From the NCBI GenBank assembly GCA_002749535.1, contig MZZL01000409.1, forward strand, positions 2,558,160 to 2,622,159: DNA of 64,000 nt, given 5' to 3'. The DNA comes from Apophysomyces variabilis. Lineage: Eukaryota; Mucoromycota; Mucoromycetes; Mucorales; Mucoraceae. Positions within the stretch are counted from its first letter, which is position 1. Every line of letters starts with the position of its first letter. Shown here piece by piece: positions 48,004-60,001 of the stretch. A model generated the notes under the pieces. That model was given only the letters and a program-made list of their open reading frames with translations, had not been told where the DNA came from and searched no databases. A program made the translations under genes and the position numbers.

Positions 48004-49163
48004 ATGCCAATATTAATCGATCGATTATGGACACCTCCACCACCACCTTACAGTGCCGTAGACTCCTCCCAAGAAGATCACTGGCTAAGCAGGGTAAACT
48101 CGTCCTCCTAACTGGTCTACACCATGGTTATCATGGTTGGTTCTCATCATCAAGTCAGTAACTCAAATTTCAAAAAGTATAGACAGATGAGATGATCCAT
48201 GAGATGAACTGTGCCATCAATGATGCGCAGTCCATGCTTCAGGATGTCAAGGATCGATGCATTCGGTAAGGGGAAATGAAAGACAAGATAACCGCATGTC
48301 CTAGAACGTGCAATGCCAGAGAGAAACAAAAAAAGCACGTACTCATTATGGATTCGCTTTATCTTATCTAAGACTGGAAAACACCCAACAGTTACTGCTC
48401 GAACGTTTACATCAGAAAGAGATGGAACTCATGTAAGTTTTGTTCAAGCCGACGGATGAGGAGCGAAAAGACCGCTCACAGCGAAAACTCGCTTTTTTCT
48501 TTCTAATTAAGAAATGATCATGAATCAAGTGACACAAACGATGGACTCAGTTGGATCAATGCCTCACTAGAGCATTTGATAAAGGAAGCCACGACCAGCT
48601 TGAGCACAAGACCCGAAATCTATCCACGACCGTTTCCAGAAGATGATGACGAAGGAATCGATGTGAGTTGGGATCGACGAATAGAACAACGTACACGGTA
48701 TCTTCACAGTCAATGGCGGTTGACCTTAGCCATCCATCAGCTGACCGAAACCATCCGTCAGTGGGAACAGAAGGACCTTCGACAGAAAACAAACCCCACC
48801 ACTAGCATCCTCTCATCCAAGCCCATCAAGGCCTATTACCCTTATTCGCATCATTATCATCGTCCATCACAAGTACAAACACCATGTCATCCATATCATC
48901 CATATCAACGTACCCCCTCGTTTTTCACACCATCAACGCGAAAACGCACTGTCCTCCTCACAACACTCCTATTGCATTCGACATCCAAAGCATCCCTCAG
49001 CCCGGCCTCTCTGTTGCCGAAACACAAAAACTTCACCGCCCTATCTCGATTAACAGCGGTATCACGACTTCCTGCTCATATCTGGGTTCGTAAAGTGAAC
49101 TTGCTGTGGTACGTGATTCGACTGGTTGGCAATTTTCGTAGAATATATACACTGGCTACATGA
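48004..49163 (+). CDS. Unrecognised coiled-coil protein with basic C-terminus
   Basis: Four exons, 48004-48093, 48183-48265, 48373-48432 and 48512-49163, with matching phases, encode 294 residues. The N-terminus is proline-rich (LWTPPPPPYSAV). Residues about 30-85 form a predicted helix (DEMIHEMNCAINDAQSMLQD, then LENTQQLLLERLHQKEMEL) followed by acidic sequence (PEDDDEGIDVSW) and another helix (LAIHQLTETIRQWEQKDL). The last 130 residues are His/Tyr/Pro-rich and then basic with hydrophobic patches. I do not recognise a family. The gene lies tail-to-tail with the IRC3-like helicase gene, only 19 bases apart, so the two 3' UTRs must overlap. The final basic region could be out-of-frame noise after an unseen intron, but no alternative splice is compelling. 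Confidence 0.6.
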
Positions 49164-49182
49164 GGTTTTTTTGTTTTATTGG

Positions 49183-51540
49183 CTACGTACGTAGCAACAT
49201 TATCCGTTTTCTTTCCTTTTCAAGCTGTTTTTCTTTCAGACGTTTCAGTTCTTCTCGCCATACTTTGCCTTGCCCATATTTGATTCGTGTAAAGAGATCC
49301 ATAGCTTGTCCTTTTGTGAGTTCCGCATCAAAATGATATCCTGCCAAAACTTTCATCTGAGCGTCACTGGCAGGCTGCTTGCGGAAACGTGCATATCGGC
49401 TAATGACAGATAATAAATGTGTCGCTTTTTCTTGCAGAAGCTTTTGCTGTATCCAAGTATCTGCTCCGTGGATCGCCGCATTACGCGTATCTGCCCTTAA
49501 AGGCAACTTCTGCTTCCGCCAGTAAATTTTACGCTTGCCACGCTTCTTAGACTCCGGCAAAAATTCACCCTGCCAGATACTGTCCTTTCTATCCAACAGG
49601 ATAGTTCCTTTGGTCATAATCGATAGAGCACAACGGTTCTCACCAATGGCAACCCAGGCATTGGATGATGTTACTCTTAATCCAGGAGAACCGGAACAAT
49701 CCACCATAAACTCTCCCAAATCGTCGTATTCCGTCACTTTGAGTTTGATCCCATACGGTGTGATCTGGTTATCCAAGAAGTTGCTGATGTCCGAGATTTC
49801 CTTATCCAACGGTAAAACTGAACCAAAATGCCCATCAATTCATGCATATGCATCATCTAAAGTCTATATCAAGTCTAACCTTGAGGGGTATCTCGCTTCT
49901 TCTCCTGTTCAATAGATTGTTTTTCCATTTCTAACACGTCTTCGCCTAATGCATGCATTTTTACATCTAAACCTTGTCCCTTCCGGGCGCAACGTTACCT
50001 TCCCGTATCATCTTAGGGTCCAGACCCATCAACGTAGGCACGGTGACTAAACCATCTCTTCCTTTGGTTTCAAAATTATCTACAAAGTCGATGACCAGAC
50101 AATCCGTCTTATCCTGATGCAGTCGCATGCCTCGACCAAACATCTGCTGAAATAGAACACTGGATCGCGTCGGGCGAGCCATCAAGATGCAGTCTATGCG
50201 TGGGATATCAGTACCCTCGGTAAGGATACCACAGTTCACAAGTATGGGGAATTGATTATTGCGAAACCGTTCAAGTAATGAGTATCGTTCAATCTGTGGT
50301 GTTTTAGAAGTGACGAACTCGGCTTCGATTCCGTGTTTACGGAATGCGTTGCATAAACTTAGAGTATGTGCCATATCAACTGCAAAAGCCAAAGTACACG
50401 TCCTTTCTTGCGCGTATTTTTTCCAAGTGTTGACAACGATCATATTCCGTTCTTCCACATTAACAGCCTGGGAAAGCTGGGCTTGCTGGAAATCATCATA
50501 ACGTGTCGCTACCTTGCTCAGATCGGTGTTGGTTGCCACAGTGGTGACCTTCATTGGACATAACCTACAGACACACCGCATATTGTCAGTCAAAATCCAA
50601 CGTTCTATTTATCTTCCTTTTGTCTTTACCATCCGGCTTCAATCATGGAAAGGAAATCCATATGAAATGTCACATCTCCAAAAATTGTGCCAAGACTGAT
50701 TCCATCATGTCGACGCACTGTTGCAGAACATCCCCATAGGAATATATGCGAATCGCTTTTGGTTGCACCGAAATGATCCAGAATGCGGTTATAGGTAGAA
50801 GCAGATGCATGATGAGCCTGATACAAACACGGAATATTGTATTTCGGTCATCTGTACCTCATCTTCCCTCCCTTACTCCTTTTCTTAATTTACCTCGTCA
50901 ATAATGATCGTTTTGAATTGTGAAGGGTCATACTGTTCAAGACGAGCTGAACCTGCTCGTCCTAAAGTCTGCACAGAACCAATAATAACATCTGAACTTT
51001 CAATGTCTGCTTTCCTGCGATTTTGATCAATATCAACTCGCTTAAAACGCATATTAATAAGAATGTCTTTGTACTACGTAAGCTGCGTTATCTGTTATTT
51101 ACCAGAGAGGGATTAAATAACTGTATTTGTCGCTGAGCCTGCTCGAGTAATTCGGAACGATGGGCGAGGATCAAGGTCTTGGTAGCATAAGGCGTAGGGT
51201 TCGGTACACGAGGTATAAGATTGGACATTACAACCTAGCAAAAACAAAATGCGCAAAATAACAATTGATACAGAAGGTCCTCCAAGAAAGGAAAAGCTTT
51301 TCTCACTGTTTTTCCACTGCCTACAGAAAATGTCTCGTCAATGCACAAAATAACAAGCGTTTGCATGCTATCGACAGCTTTACCAACAGGAAGAGATACC
51401 ACTTGCCGACGGTCTCCTTGAGCAAGTCGCCCAAGGCATGAATCGATACATTCTTGTTGATAAGACCGCAAACGTGGTCCGCTCTCGATCTTTGAGACCG
51501 CTGGCAAAATGGTGCTAGATGCTCTCCGGACCTGCCACAT
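49183..51540 (-). CDS. IRC3: IRC3-like (mitochondrial) DEAD/DEAH helicase
   Basis: A multi-exon superfamily 2 helicase. Exon 1 is 51384-51540 (MWQVRRASST...), and exon 2 is only 14 nt (51307-51320) and supplies the P-loop (PVG|SGKT). Later exons give LILAHRSELLEQAQRQIQLF, DVIIGSVQTLGRAGS, IIIDE|AHHAS (a DEAH box split by an intron), FLWGCSATVRR, then KHGIEAEFVTSKT, LVNCGILTEGTDIP and QMFGRGMRLH (motif VI). The C-terminal exon has a lysine-rich tail. The order and the GILTEGTDIP and GRGMR motifs fit Irc3, a DNA branch-migration helicase of mitochondria; the Arg/Ser-rich N-terminus is compatible with a mitochondrial targeting peptide. I give the start as the first ATG in frame after an upstream frame without support. 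Boundaries of the middle exons are approximate. Confidence 0.82.
51307..51320 (-). other. 14-nt microexon encoding the P-loop
   Basis: Between introns of 63 and 72 nt. The 14 nt complete a Gly codon begun in exon 1 and then read Ser-Gly-Lys-Thr, restoring the Walker A sequence of the helicase. Without it the protein lacks its ATP-binding motif. Confidence 0.75.
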
Positions 51541-51701
51541 GACAGGACGCCACCATGATCGCAAGCCGATCCATCGTGGTACCATGACGAATGGCCAGGA
51601 ATGCATGGCTACCATTCGTATGCCACTTTTTTTTTTTAAAAAAAATAGAAAAGAAAGACAAAGAGGTTTAAACGAAACCAAAGAAAAATTGATTGGTTTA
51701 T

Positions 51702-52651
51702 TCAAATCAATTTTCGCACATTGGCGCGAATTCCATCGACTTGATCTAATAGCTGTTGTACACGTTTTACACCTCGTTTTCTTTCCTGTCTTGCTGTCTC
51801 AAATTCTATGGGACATTCCACTGCATCCAACGTAATCAATGCCAGCATTAACTTTTCCGATAAGTAGACACCCTTGTCCTGCAGTTTTTTCTTCTCCACT
51901 TCAGTTAATGTCTCTCCATCTTTACCCTTCGCCACCATTTCCTCAAATCCCCGGATATCTTTTGGTATATCCGTATCTAATTGATCGAGCACCTTGCTGA
52001 TACGAACAATTAATCCATATTCTTCTGGATTCCCGGACACCGTTTGTTGTACTTCCTCCTCCTATAATCCTAATCAGTAACACAGATCCACATTGTCATG
52101 GTCTATTCTCGTTTTTACATCTGCTTTTTCTCCATTAAGCTCAACTAGGCAACCAGTATGTACACCGCAGCTTTTCAATGTCGCCGTATCATCTTTGATA
52201 TTCGCTATAAATCCAGAAAAGGTAAATCTATCATTTTAGAAAACAGGAAAATACGCGCCATGGTTTTCCTTCTTCACCTCCAGAAACTTTCAACCTCATG
52301 GTAGAAATGGGTATACTCGTGACCTCTTTGCATTTGGCCTTCAGATCCTTCACTGTGGCCTGATCAAAGCCATGGCGGAACTCTCGAAAGTCAATGTCAA
52401 AACGTTGGTGTTCCCAAGAAAGCAAGATGGTTGTCCGGCGTTCCCTGGCTGATACCTTGCGGATGCCAAAGGTTGAGACAATGGTCGCAACAAATGCTCT
52501 CCAGAGAACAAGCGCAAGTACAATGGATTCGAAAATGATGGGCCACTGAAAGACGATAATCCCCGTCCTCGGGAAAAGAAAAAAAAGAACGGACAAGGTT
52601 CTAACTGAGAGAGCCAAGCTTCTGCTGACGGATAGTTTTAAAAGCCAGCAT
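51702..52651 (-). CDS. BAG-domain Hsp70 co-chaperone with ubiquitin-like domain
   Basis: Supported exons are 52278 to about 52557, 52119-52204 and 51702-52061. After a hydrophobic segment (IIFESIVLALVLWRAFVATI), likely a membrane anchor, comes a ubiquitin-like domain (QATVKDLKAKCKEVTSIP, MRLKVSGANIKDDTATL, GCLVEL) and then a BAG domain (EYGLIVRISKVLDQLDTDI, LQDKGVYLSEKLMLALITLDAVE, RQERKRGVKRVQQLLDQVDG). This is the layout of fission yeast Bag101/Bag102 and is related to yeast Snl1. BAG domains bind the Hsp70 ATPase domain and release ADP. The start is unresolved: no ATG lies in frame ahead of the membrane segment, and a first exon at 52651 (MLAFKTIRQQ...) fits only if the splice site differs from those I can see. 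The rest is secure. Confidence 0.82.
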
Positions 52652-52919
52652 GGAGGATCTGTAACTACATCTTTTTTTCCTGTTTAAGCATTTCTCCCAA
52701 AGATCTTAAAACAACAGAAAGGTACCGGTAATTATATCGGTTTAACCTACAGTAGAATACCTAGGATGCTAGGTCATGTTCATGTATAAAACATAAAAGA
52801 ATAGGTAAATATAACCAACCCCATTTGAACTGCAAGAAAACATATCAGGTACGCGGCACGCCAGGCGGTCCATCAACAAAAAAAGCAGCATGGAAAAAGT
52901 TCTAAATAGTTTGTGTTTC
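52652..52919. other. Short intergenic region
   Basis: Fewer than 300 bases between the BAG gene start and the 3' end of the second cytochrome b561 gene. No feature is recognised. Confidence 0.5.
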
Positions 52920-53739
52920 TTATTGTTTATGATTGAACCATTGACCCCATTTTGAGAGCCGAATACGGGCAAATAGACCACCCGCTATAAGACTTAACGC
53001 TAGCCAATGTAGCCATAGCAGATGAGATGACCATAGATTGGATAGCATGTAATCAGCACGAACACCCAGCTGGGCTGTCAGCCACACCAAGACAACCAGC
53101 GTATAACCTGAGATACGATGATATTTCCACCACTTTTTTGCCTTCTCGTTGTACGCAATCGTCAATCCAAAGCCTACTTGAATTAATAACAGTGAAAAAG
53201 TGGTCAATCCGAGTTGTCCATGAGCCCTATGAAAAAAAAAAAGAGACAGAGGCATGGGTTATTGACTTTTCCTTGAAACACTTTTTCTCTTTGGATATTG
53301 GACATACGATGTAAAATGGTCGCTGCCATGGAGTATCTTGTTATATACAATGAATCCGAAACCCAAGATAGCAAAGATATAACCCAAGGCTTGAACAAGA
53401 AGATGCCTTCGAAGACCTTGTGCCTTTTCTCTTGCAGTGCTGGTCGTTTGCAGTAGACGTACACCTAATTTCTGATGTTATGAGGAATCCCTTCTTTTTA
53501 CTTCCATATCAGTCTCCCCCTTTTGTCTTTTTACCTTCTGTAAGAGAAATCAGGAAAAGAGTAATAAAGAGTGGATGAAAGGTAAAAATCGATAGCGGGA
53601 CACGCACAAGGACAGAGAGGACTAGAGTAGCAAAGATTGCCAATCCAAGACGAATAGCATAGGTACCAGCCCTATCCTCTTTAGTTCTTTGCATAACTGG
53701 CTTTAATAACGGTGCGGATTCATCAACAGGATGTGCCAT
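52920..53739 (-). CDS. Cytochrome b561 membrane protein (second copy)
   Basis: Three exons, 53535-53739, 53308-53464 and 52920-53226 (introns 70 and 81 nt), encode 222 residues starting MAHPVDESAPLLK. The hydrophobic spans contain FTFHPLFITLF, RRHLLVQALGYIFAILGF, GSDHFTSAHGQLGL and WWKYHRISGYTL, placing conserved histidines on four helices as in the cytochrome b561 family. The second intron uses an acceptor that restores GSDHFTS|AHGQ. There is no fused DOMON or ferric reductase domain. Ascorbate-dependent or ferric transmembrane electron transfer is the usual role; the compartment is unknown. It is not closely similar to the b561 protein at 13274-14002, so the two are old paralogues or separate subfamilies. 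Confidence 0.86.
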
Positions 53740-55321
53740 ATCCTAAACATATAAGAGCAAGAAAAGGGAGAAAGATAGCCCCCCAGATTTACAAGGTTCT
53801 AAAAAGGACGCGATGTATAAAGAGGAAACTGGCGTCATTCCTACAGGGAATGATTAATCTGCTGTGCAACCCAATGCAACATGCAGTAACTTGTCCCTCC
53901 CTTGATGATAGCTGTTGTCAATAAAGGAATCCTGCACTCCTTCGTTATCAGATGGAGTTAAGACACCTTCCTCAGATGCTCTCTCTTCCATTTTTATACA
54001 TAGCTCTTTGTCGTTTCTTGAGTGTGCTTCTTCTTTTTCATGCAAACGCAGATAGAAGATATATCCTGCAAATGGGAGTCACCTATCCTAAAACCAGCCT
54101 TTTCTTAACTTGGCCACATTACTTCTTGCGCGAGTCATTCGGACAGTCGGAGCGCCGTTAATGTGCGCCCATGACAACAGTCGTATCCCAGTGCTTGTCA
54201 CTGAATACCTGTACTATCATTCTCACTAACGCAGACAAGTCATTGCCATTCTAATCATCCATGAAAGGGACCCAAATATCAAGTTATTGTTTTGTTTGGA
54301 GGCAAAAGAAAAGAAAGGAAAATGATCTGAAAATGATAAGCGCACTTGCCAAAAAGGTAATCGTGCAAGAGGTAGTTCCCCAAGCAAATAGCTCGTTGTG
54401 CAACCGGTGAGCTGATACGGGTTTTGCATTTAGAGAAGGTCAAGCGTATACCTCGGATCATAGTACGTCCGTTGCAACTTTGATGTCGAAAAGATATTTT
54501 ACATCATATTGAATAAATACAGATACCCTTTTTTTTTATGTTTTGCTCTCATTTCCGCGTCTCTCGTATGATAGAGTTGTCCATTCCAGGCAAATGCTGT
54601 CAAGTTATCAATGACATCGCGCACGTATGTTCTCTGATTTTAGAAAATGGAAGCTGTTTAAGCAAGAAAGAATAGCTTTTTCGTTGGTTCCGTTCTGCAT
54701 TAGCGTGCCATGTATGCATTGGACTGATATAGATTCAGGATGATTGATTTATTCTTTGTCTACTGTAAACAGCTCGATATCTCTTGCTGCTGCATCTCTT
54801 ACTAATGACACTATTAGACAATGCATAATATTTGCGTGTTTCAAGGGTTTTCAACAAGTAGTATTAACTATGACGAGACCCAGTTTACTGGCAATAGAAT
54901 GGTCTATCCATGAAGCACCCGTCTTGCTACATGCCATGTTTCTAGCTCCACACCAGCATACACCATTTATGATCGACCTGGTCTCTGAAAAAGATCTCGA
55001 ATGCATAGACGGAACATGTCGCGCATGGACAGGAAGCGCTAATTTTCGATGGCGCGAACCTCTCGTAGTGTTCACCCAGTCTTGACACAGCATTTTGACA
55101 AGGACAAGGCCATTGCGCGACGGTTAAGAGAGTTATAAGCTGATGTGCGAACACAGTGGCTGCGTTTTTGGCTTCTACCTGGTAACTGGAAATAGGCAAA
55201 CAGTGGTTCCTGCAACCTTGGATTGCCTACATACCTATTGTTTATCTTTCTATAACTTTTTCTATATACCCTTTTTCAAATTGGACCTATACACGAGTTA
55301 TTTACATCAAGTTACTTCCTA
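53740..55321. other. Intergenic, possible unassigned minus-strand exons
   Basis: Left flank of the CACTA element. On the minus strand several open segments could join: around 54640-54510 (TYVRDVIDNLTAFAWNG), 54480-54345 (VAQRAICLGNYLLHDYLFGK), 54290-54130 (NGNDLSALVRMIVQVF) and 54070-53854 (a charged tail). The first three have compatible GT-AG junctions, but no start and no clean continuation could be proven, so I do not annotate a CDS. Confidence 0.35.
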
Positions 55322-55333
55322 CACTACGGAAAA
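55322..55333 (+). repeat. CACTA left terminal inverted repeat
   Basis: CACTACGGAAAA, identical as reverse complement to 60002-60013. It is preceded by the duplicated target CTA. Confidence 0.92.
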
Positions 55334-55565
55334 TTATCTCTGACTATCTCTGCATACTCTGACGAAAATATAATTAACCTTTGAGATATCTCATTCACAT
55401 GGCAAATCTCTGCTGTACTTGAAAACTTCTCTGAAGAATCTGACTTTAATCTGATGCAAGCACTTGCACAGTGGCTTACAGCATATTTTAGCTTCGAAGA
55501 ATAAAGTACGTTAAACATTGGTGGCAAAAGAAAAACTGTAAAGATACCTTAACGCAGCCAACTAA

Positions 55566-58360
55566 TTATAGTAGGTTTAAATTTCCAAATTCAACTAGCT
55601 TCTGGGATAAGTCTTGTGACATTCTCGGCCAGACAATATACTCGCGTCCTGATACTGATAGCAAACGACCCGTTATACAATCTATATCTTTGACGTTTAA
55701 AACTTTCAGTCGATGTTGGGCGGATGGCTGTTTATATGGATATCCTAACTTCGATAGTGTAATGGAAAATATCTTGACGAGCGTAAGTAGATGGCTGTTT
55801 TCACTTTGCTTATGCTGGAAAAAGCAAAGTATTTCTCCAAAATAAACCCGTGGTTCCCGTTTGATAGCTCTACTCCGACGATTCACGTCAACATCAATTG
55901 TAAACTTTGCAAATACTGTTTCATGCTGTTTGTTTCTCCTTGTGTTTCTGCAAGTAATGACCTCTCCATCACTTTTCCAAAGCCGTGCAGCAACCTCGAT
56001 CTTCTGCCGGATTTCGCCAACAGTCTCCAGATACATCGACCAATAGTCATATAGTAATTTCTCTAATCGCATTGTCCGGAACTCGCCCAAGTAACACCAT
56101 TCAAACGGTCCCCATAATTCGGAATCAGTTGGCTCCAGCGATTCTGTCAGAACCCGAGCAGGCTCCGCCTTCACTGATTTATTGCCATCACAGCTTACTC
56201 GTTCATGGTACCTTAAAGCAGCAAGTTCATGCAATACATTACCTGCGTTCGCCGCAGAACGAGATTTGGACTTGATTTGTCGTTTGTACTCTCCAATTGT
56301 GCGTTCCATGGCAAAGGCAGCAGTGTATGGTAGCGGTCCAAGGCTTTCAATCATGGTGGGTATATGTTGCAAGTAGTGCTGACTGATTGTAAAAATTGAG
56401 TTGTTGATAACTCTTTTGCGTCGTAGTTCAAGCAAGTACTTGTACCAAATATGGACATTGCGCTTAATGCGTTGGATATCCTCGGTAGTAGTTTCTCGAG
56501 CCATGGTCAGGTTGACAAGCTGCACTAAAGCATACAATGCTTTAGCAGCATTACCGTTGTTAAAGTGCTCCATGACAATAGTTGGCACAACGTACTGTGT
56601 AAATTCTATCCAGTCCACCGCTCGATAGTAACCAGCGTGCGTTGTAATATCCAAGAAGTTTCCGTGAAATGACGAAGACATGAGAGATTCAGATTTTTCC
56701 ATGGATTGACCTATTGCTCGACGGACCGCTGGCGTTAGATAAAATGGATTACGTTCGGTCCCGAATTTTCCACACAAAAGGTTCCAGAGCTGTTTGGATA
56801 TACCATGGCCCAATAGATGCATGACATCCAGCCCAAAGAAGGTTTTTCCATGAAATATCTGCAACGCAGAAAATGGCGATGGGTTGGTGATCCCACGCAT
56901 ATCGTCACCGTGCATGAAACTCTCGGTTGGTCGGTCTTTGTATGGTCTTGTGGCTGGTGGGAAATAGATTCCGCCTTTCTTTTTATTTGCAGACACCACT
57001 CCACATCCTCGGATATAGCAGCAGCGGCAGCCATACCTAGAAGTATGGCCCTGATGATGTGCCATTTTCGCTACCGCTGGTATGTCGCCAGTGGCAACAA
57101 GTAAGTGGACTTTGGAGGTGATTTCGCGCGAATTTGTCTTGACCTTTAGCCCTGCGGTTTGTAGAATCTCGAGCTCTCTCATGGTCGGTTGAAGATACGA
57201 GAACAGATCTCGGGGTGCTTTCGGCCCCGGCGTTATACATACCTGTATCATGTTACTGTTCTCGTAGCGGATTTGAGGAGGGTAATTGAGGATCACAAAG
57301 TGTATTATCGTCATTTGATGCCCTCCTCGCTTGAATGGATTGAATCCGTCAGTGTATAAAGCCAACGCGATATCGTATTCCCCGGTGAATAAAACTTCAC
57401 GCGATGTTCTGTAGACAGTTCCATCGAATACGTCACTATAGCTTCCATTCACACCCGCTGGTCGACAGACTCTGTAAGCGAGCTTTTCGCGCATTTTTTC
57501 GCAACCTAATAGTAATGCCAGCTGTTGAGCCAACGACAACTGCTTCACAGTAGCTCTTGCCGTTCTTACAAAGCGGATCACTCCATCACATGACCGCTTT
57601 TTTGCGATATTCCACCTATGCTGGCCGCAGTGAATACATTGGGATGCTTCGTCCTCGCGAGAGAACATCTTGCAGCCGTTGACACAAACATCATAATGGT
57701 CGGGTTTGATTGGAAACTGTTCCTGCAGCGTACTCTTATTTACGTAGGACGAAGCCAAAGGATCAAGGAGGTTATCGATGTAGTTGTTCACAATGTTTGT
57801 GGCTTCGTTAAGATACGCTCGTGGTATAGCATATTTTCTTGCTAGTAGACTCAATTTCATATCTGCAATGGTCGTCTTATCCAAACTGTTTTCGGCATTA
57901 CTGTCTCTGAAAACATACTGCAACGGATGTTCCTCTAAAATACCATCGTCGCAATGTCTGATATCATCGTCCCAGTATTCAATGTCATCAGCGCAATATT
58001 CAAGGTTATGATCAATTGCGTTACTGATATTCTCTTGGCTGCCCATCATCGGAGAGTCAGGCATTGGTACGTCTTCCTCCTGTTGTAAGTAGATGAGCAA
58101 ACATGTTATTGCGATGACAGAAAAGTTCCCTGATTTTATATACGTACATCACTGCACAAATCATGGATGGGGACAAGTTCTTGTATGGTCGTTTCATTAA
58201 GTCTAGCGGAAGTATTCTGAACATTTGACCGCAGACCGGGACAACTCTTTTTGTGTCGAGATAAGGTGCATTGCCCAGACGTCTTAAACATTCGCCGACA
58301 AGGGACACAATAAAATTTCGAGTATGATTTTTGCTTTATCAGCGGTCCTGTTCGATACAT
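55566..58360 (-). CDS. Tnp2-type CACTA transposase
   Basis: Two exons, 58148-58360 and 55566-58079 (68-nt intron, phase 0), encode 908 residues. The N-terminus has a zinc finger (FYCVPCRRMFK ... LSRHKKSC, spacing C-x2-C and H-x3-C) that may bind the transposon ends. A second cysteine cluster (DVCVNGCKMFS ... CIHCGQHRW) is typical of the Tnp2 family. The catalytic part shows LYTDGFNPFK (first Asp), FFGLDVMHLLGHGI (second Asp) and AFAMERTIGEYKR (Glu in an ERxxGxxKR block), matching the DDE arrangement of CACTA transposases. Acidic sequence lies between the finger and the core. The open frame is intact over 840 codons, which argues for a young element. It shares its promoter region with the divergent gene at 58759. 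Confidence 0.93.
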
Positions 58361-58758
58361 ATTGGATACAGGTAAGGTAAAAGAGAGGGTCTTTAGTTTT
58401 CATGGCAAGAATATCAATATATAGATCCACAGGTAAACCACATAAACGCAAAGAGAATGCTTCCTTTCATGATTGCCTGTTTAATTAAGTTACACGCCTC
58501 ATCATTCCATCGTTAGATATTAGGACCCTAAAGATCCTTAAGAAACCATATTAATGAGATTCCTATTATTTAGCTGTATCGACCATGAAAAAGGGCGCAG
58601 GTAATGTTTCTTTCTGGTCCTTGAATCAAGCAAGGCTTCTATACCTCTAACATTCCTATAAGACTTTAATTAAATTTTTGGTGACTTCTATAAAAACGAA
58701 GGTCAGAGGTTTGCATAACCTTGCATTGTTCTACTTTTCTTCCATTATCTATACCTAG
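58361..58758. promoter_or_regulatory. Shared bidirectional promoter inside the transposon
   Basis: 398 bases between the divergent transposase and accessory gene. AT-rich, with several TATA-like stretches such as TATATA near 58418. The CTAG just before 58759 resembles a splice acceptor, so the accessory gene might have an upstream exon here. Confidence 0.55.
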
Positions 58759-59722
58759 ATGACAAGAAACATAGTATCTCCAAAAGATATATTACTCGCA
58801 TTTGACGGGTTGGAAGCAAGACTTACAAGCAAATTCAAGTGCGAGGTTAAACCCATTATAGACATTATCACGTCCATGAGGGACAAAGTTACTGAATTGG
58901 AAGATAAAATGGGAAGACCTGATGTCGATATGAATGGTGAAGCTCGTATAACCACGCCGCAACCGTTCACCACCTCATCAACAGTACCTATCTGGAAAAG
59001 AACTATAGAACAACCGAGCTACGAGGTGACGACCAAGAAAGGAGTCTCTGCATCAAGAAAGGTGCAATTATCTGATAAGTTGCTACATGATCTGATCATA
59101 AACGGGAATGGAAATGATCCAGGACAGCATACTTCTGACGAATACGTTCATGATATGGTTGATACTGCCAAACAAGTGGCGAAAGCAGTGGTTGACCAAG
59201 TTAAATCCAACTTTCAGGGTACTGACACGGCTTGGACAAAACTAAGTAGACAGCTTAAAAGGCATGCATATGCCTTGCTCGAATTAAACGTTCCAGCTGA
59301 AGTGCCCCTCAGCAAGTGCAAGAAAAATTGGGCTGCCAGGCTTTTGCTCCAGCGCTACTGGATTTCTCCCAACAAGACACAAACAATAATCAAGAATGGC
59401 AATATAGGTGTGACAATAATTTATCCTCCTTGCTATATTTGCTCATGTCTAGTTCGTATACTTTTACCTGTTAGTTAATAAGGCACGTATCGATGACTGG
59501 GATTTCGACAGTAGCTGGGTTAACGCAGAAGACGAAGACAACGTCCAAAACGGGGCGGATCAGAACGGTGCTGACAATAACAAGGATCAAATCGCGACAG
59601 TAAAGCTCTCTAACAGAAGCCAGCAAATCAATGAGCACCAAAGTCAAGCAAAGAGAAGGCAGAATATGCGGCGACCAGTTACAGTGAGAAAGCGAAGAAA
59701 AACAAGGAGTGGCTACAGATAG
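58759..59722 (+). CDS. CACTA accessory protein of unknown function
   Basis: Two exons, 58759-59407 and 59475-59722, encode 298 residues. The first 55 residues form a predicted coiled coil (LLAFDGLEARLTSKFKCEV, IIDIITSMRDKVTELEDKM). The middle has a helical block (EYVHDMVDTAKQVAKAVVDQV, WTKLSRQLKRHAYALLEL, KCKKNWAARLLLQRYW). The C-terminus is acidic, then strongly basic (RRQNMRRPVTVRKRRKT). I recognise no family. The coiled coil plus basic tail suits an oligomeric DNA-binding partner, comparable in position and role, but not visibly in sequence, to TnpA-type proteins of plant CACTA elements. It is transcribed divergently from the transposase and lies inside the same terminal repeats, so it is part of the element. 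Confidence 0.78.
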
Positions 59723-60001
59723 ATACCATTGCTAGCATTAAACGTCAATAATATTTATAGTCCTCCTTTTGGATATTATAAATTGATTAGATCTGTTTCA
59801 TAAGCAATAGAAATATACAACAATTATACGACGTTCTGAAATAGTAATCTCTAAAGTAAAAATGGCTACAAATTAAGTTGAACAGGTTAATCTAAGGAAA
59901 TCTTAGTCAAAAAAACTAGAAGAAATCTTAAAAACCTCCAAAATCAAAGATTTTTCTAAGATAAATTCTTTCTAGACATTTTTTATATTTTTTCTAGATT
60001 T

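Noticed and set aside
54744..55085. 113-codon plus-strand frame beside the transposon
   Set aside because: No motif, no start context, and the opposite strand carries the more protein-like segments.
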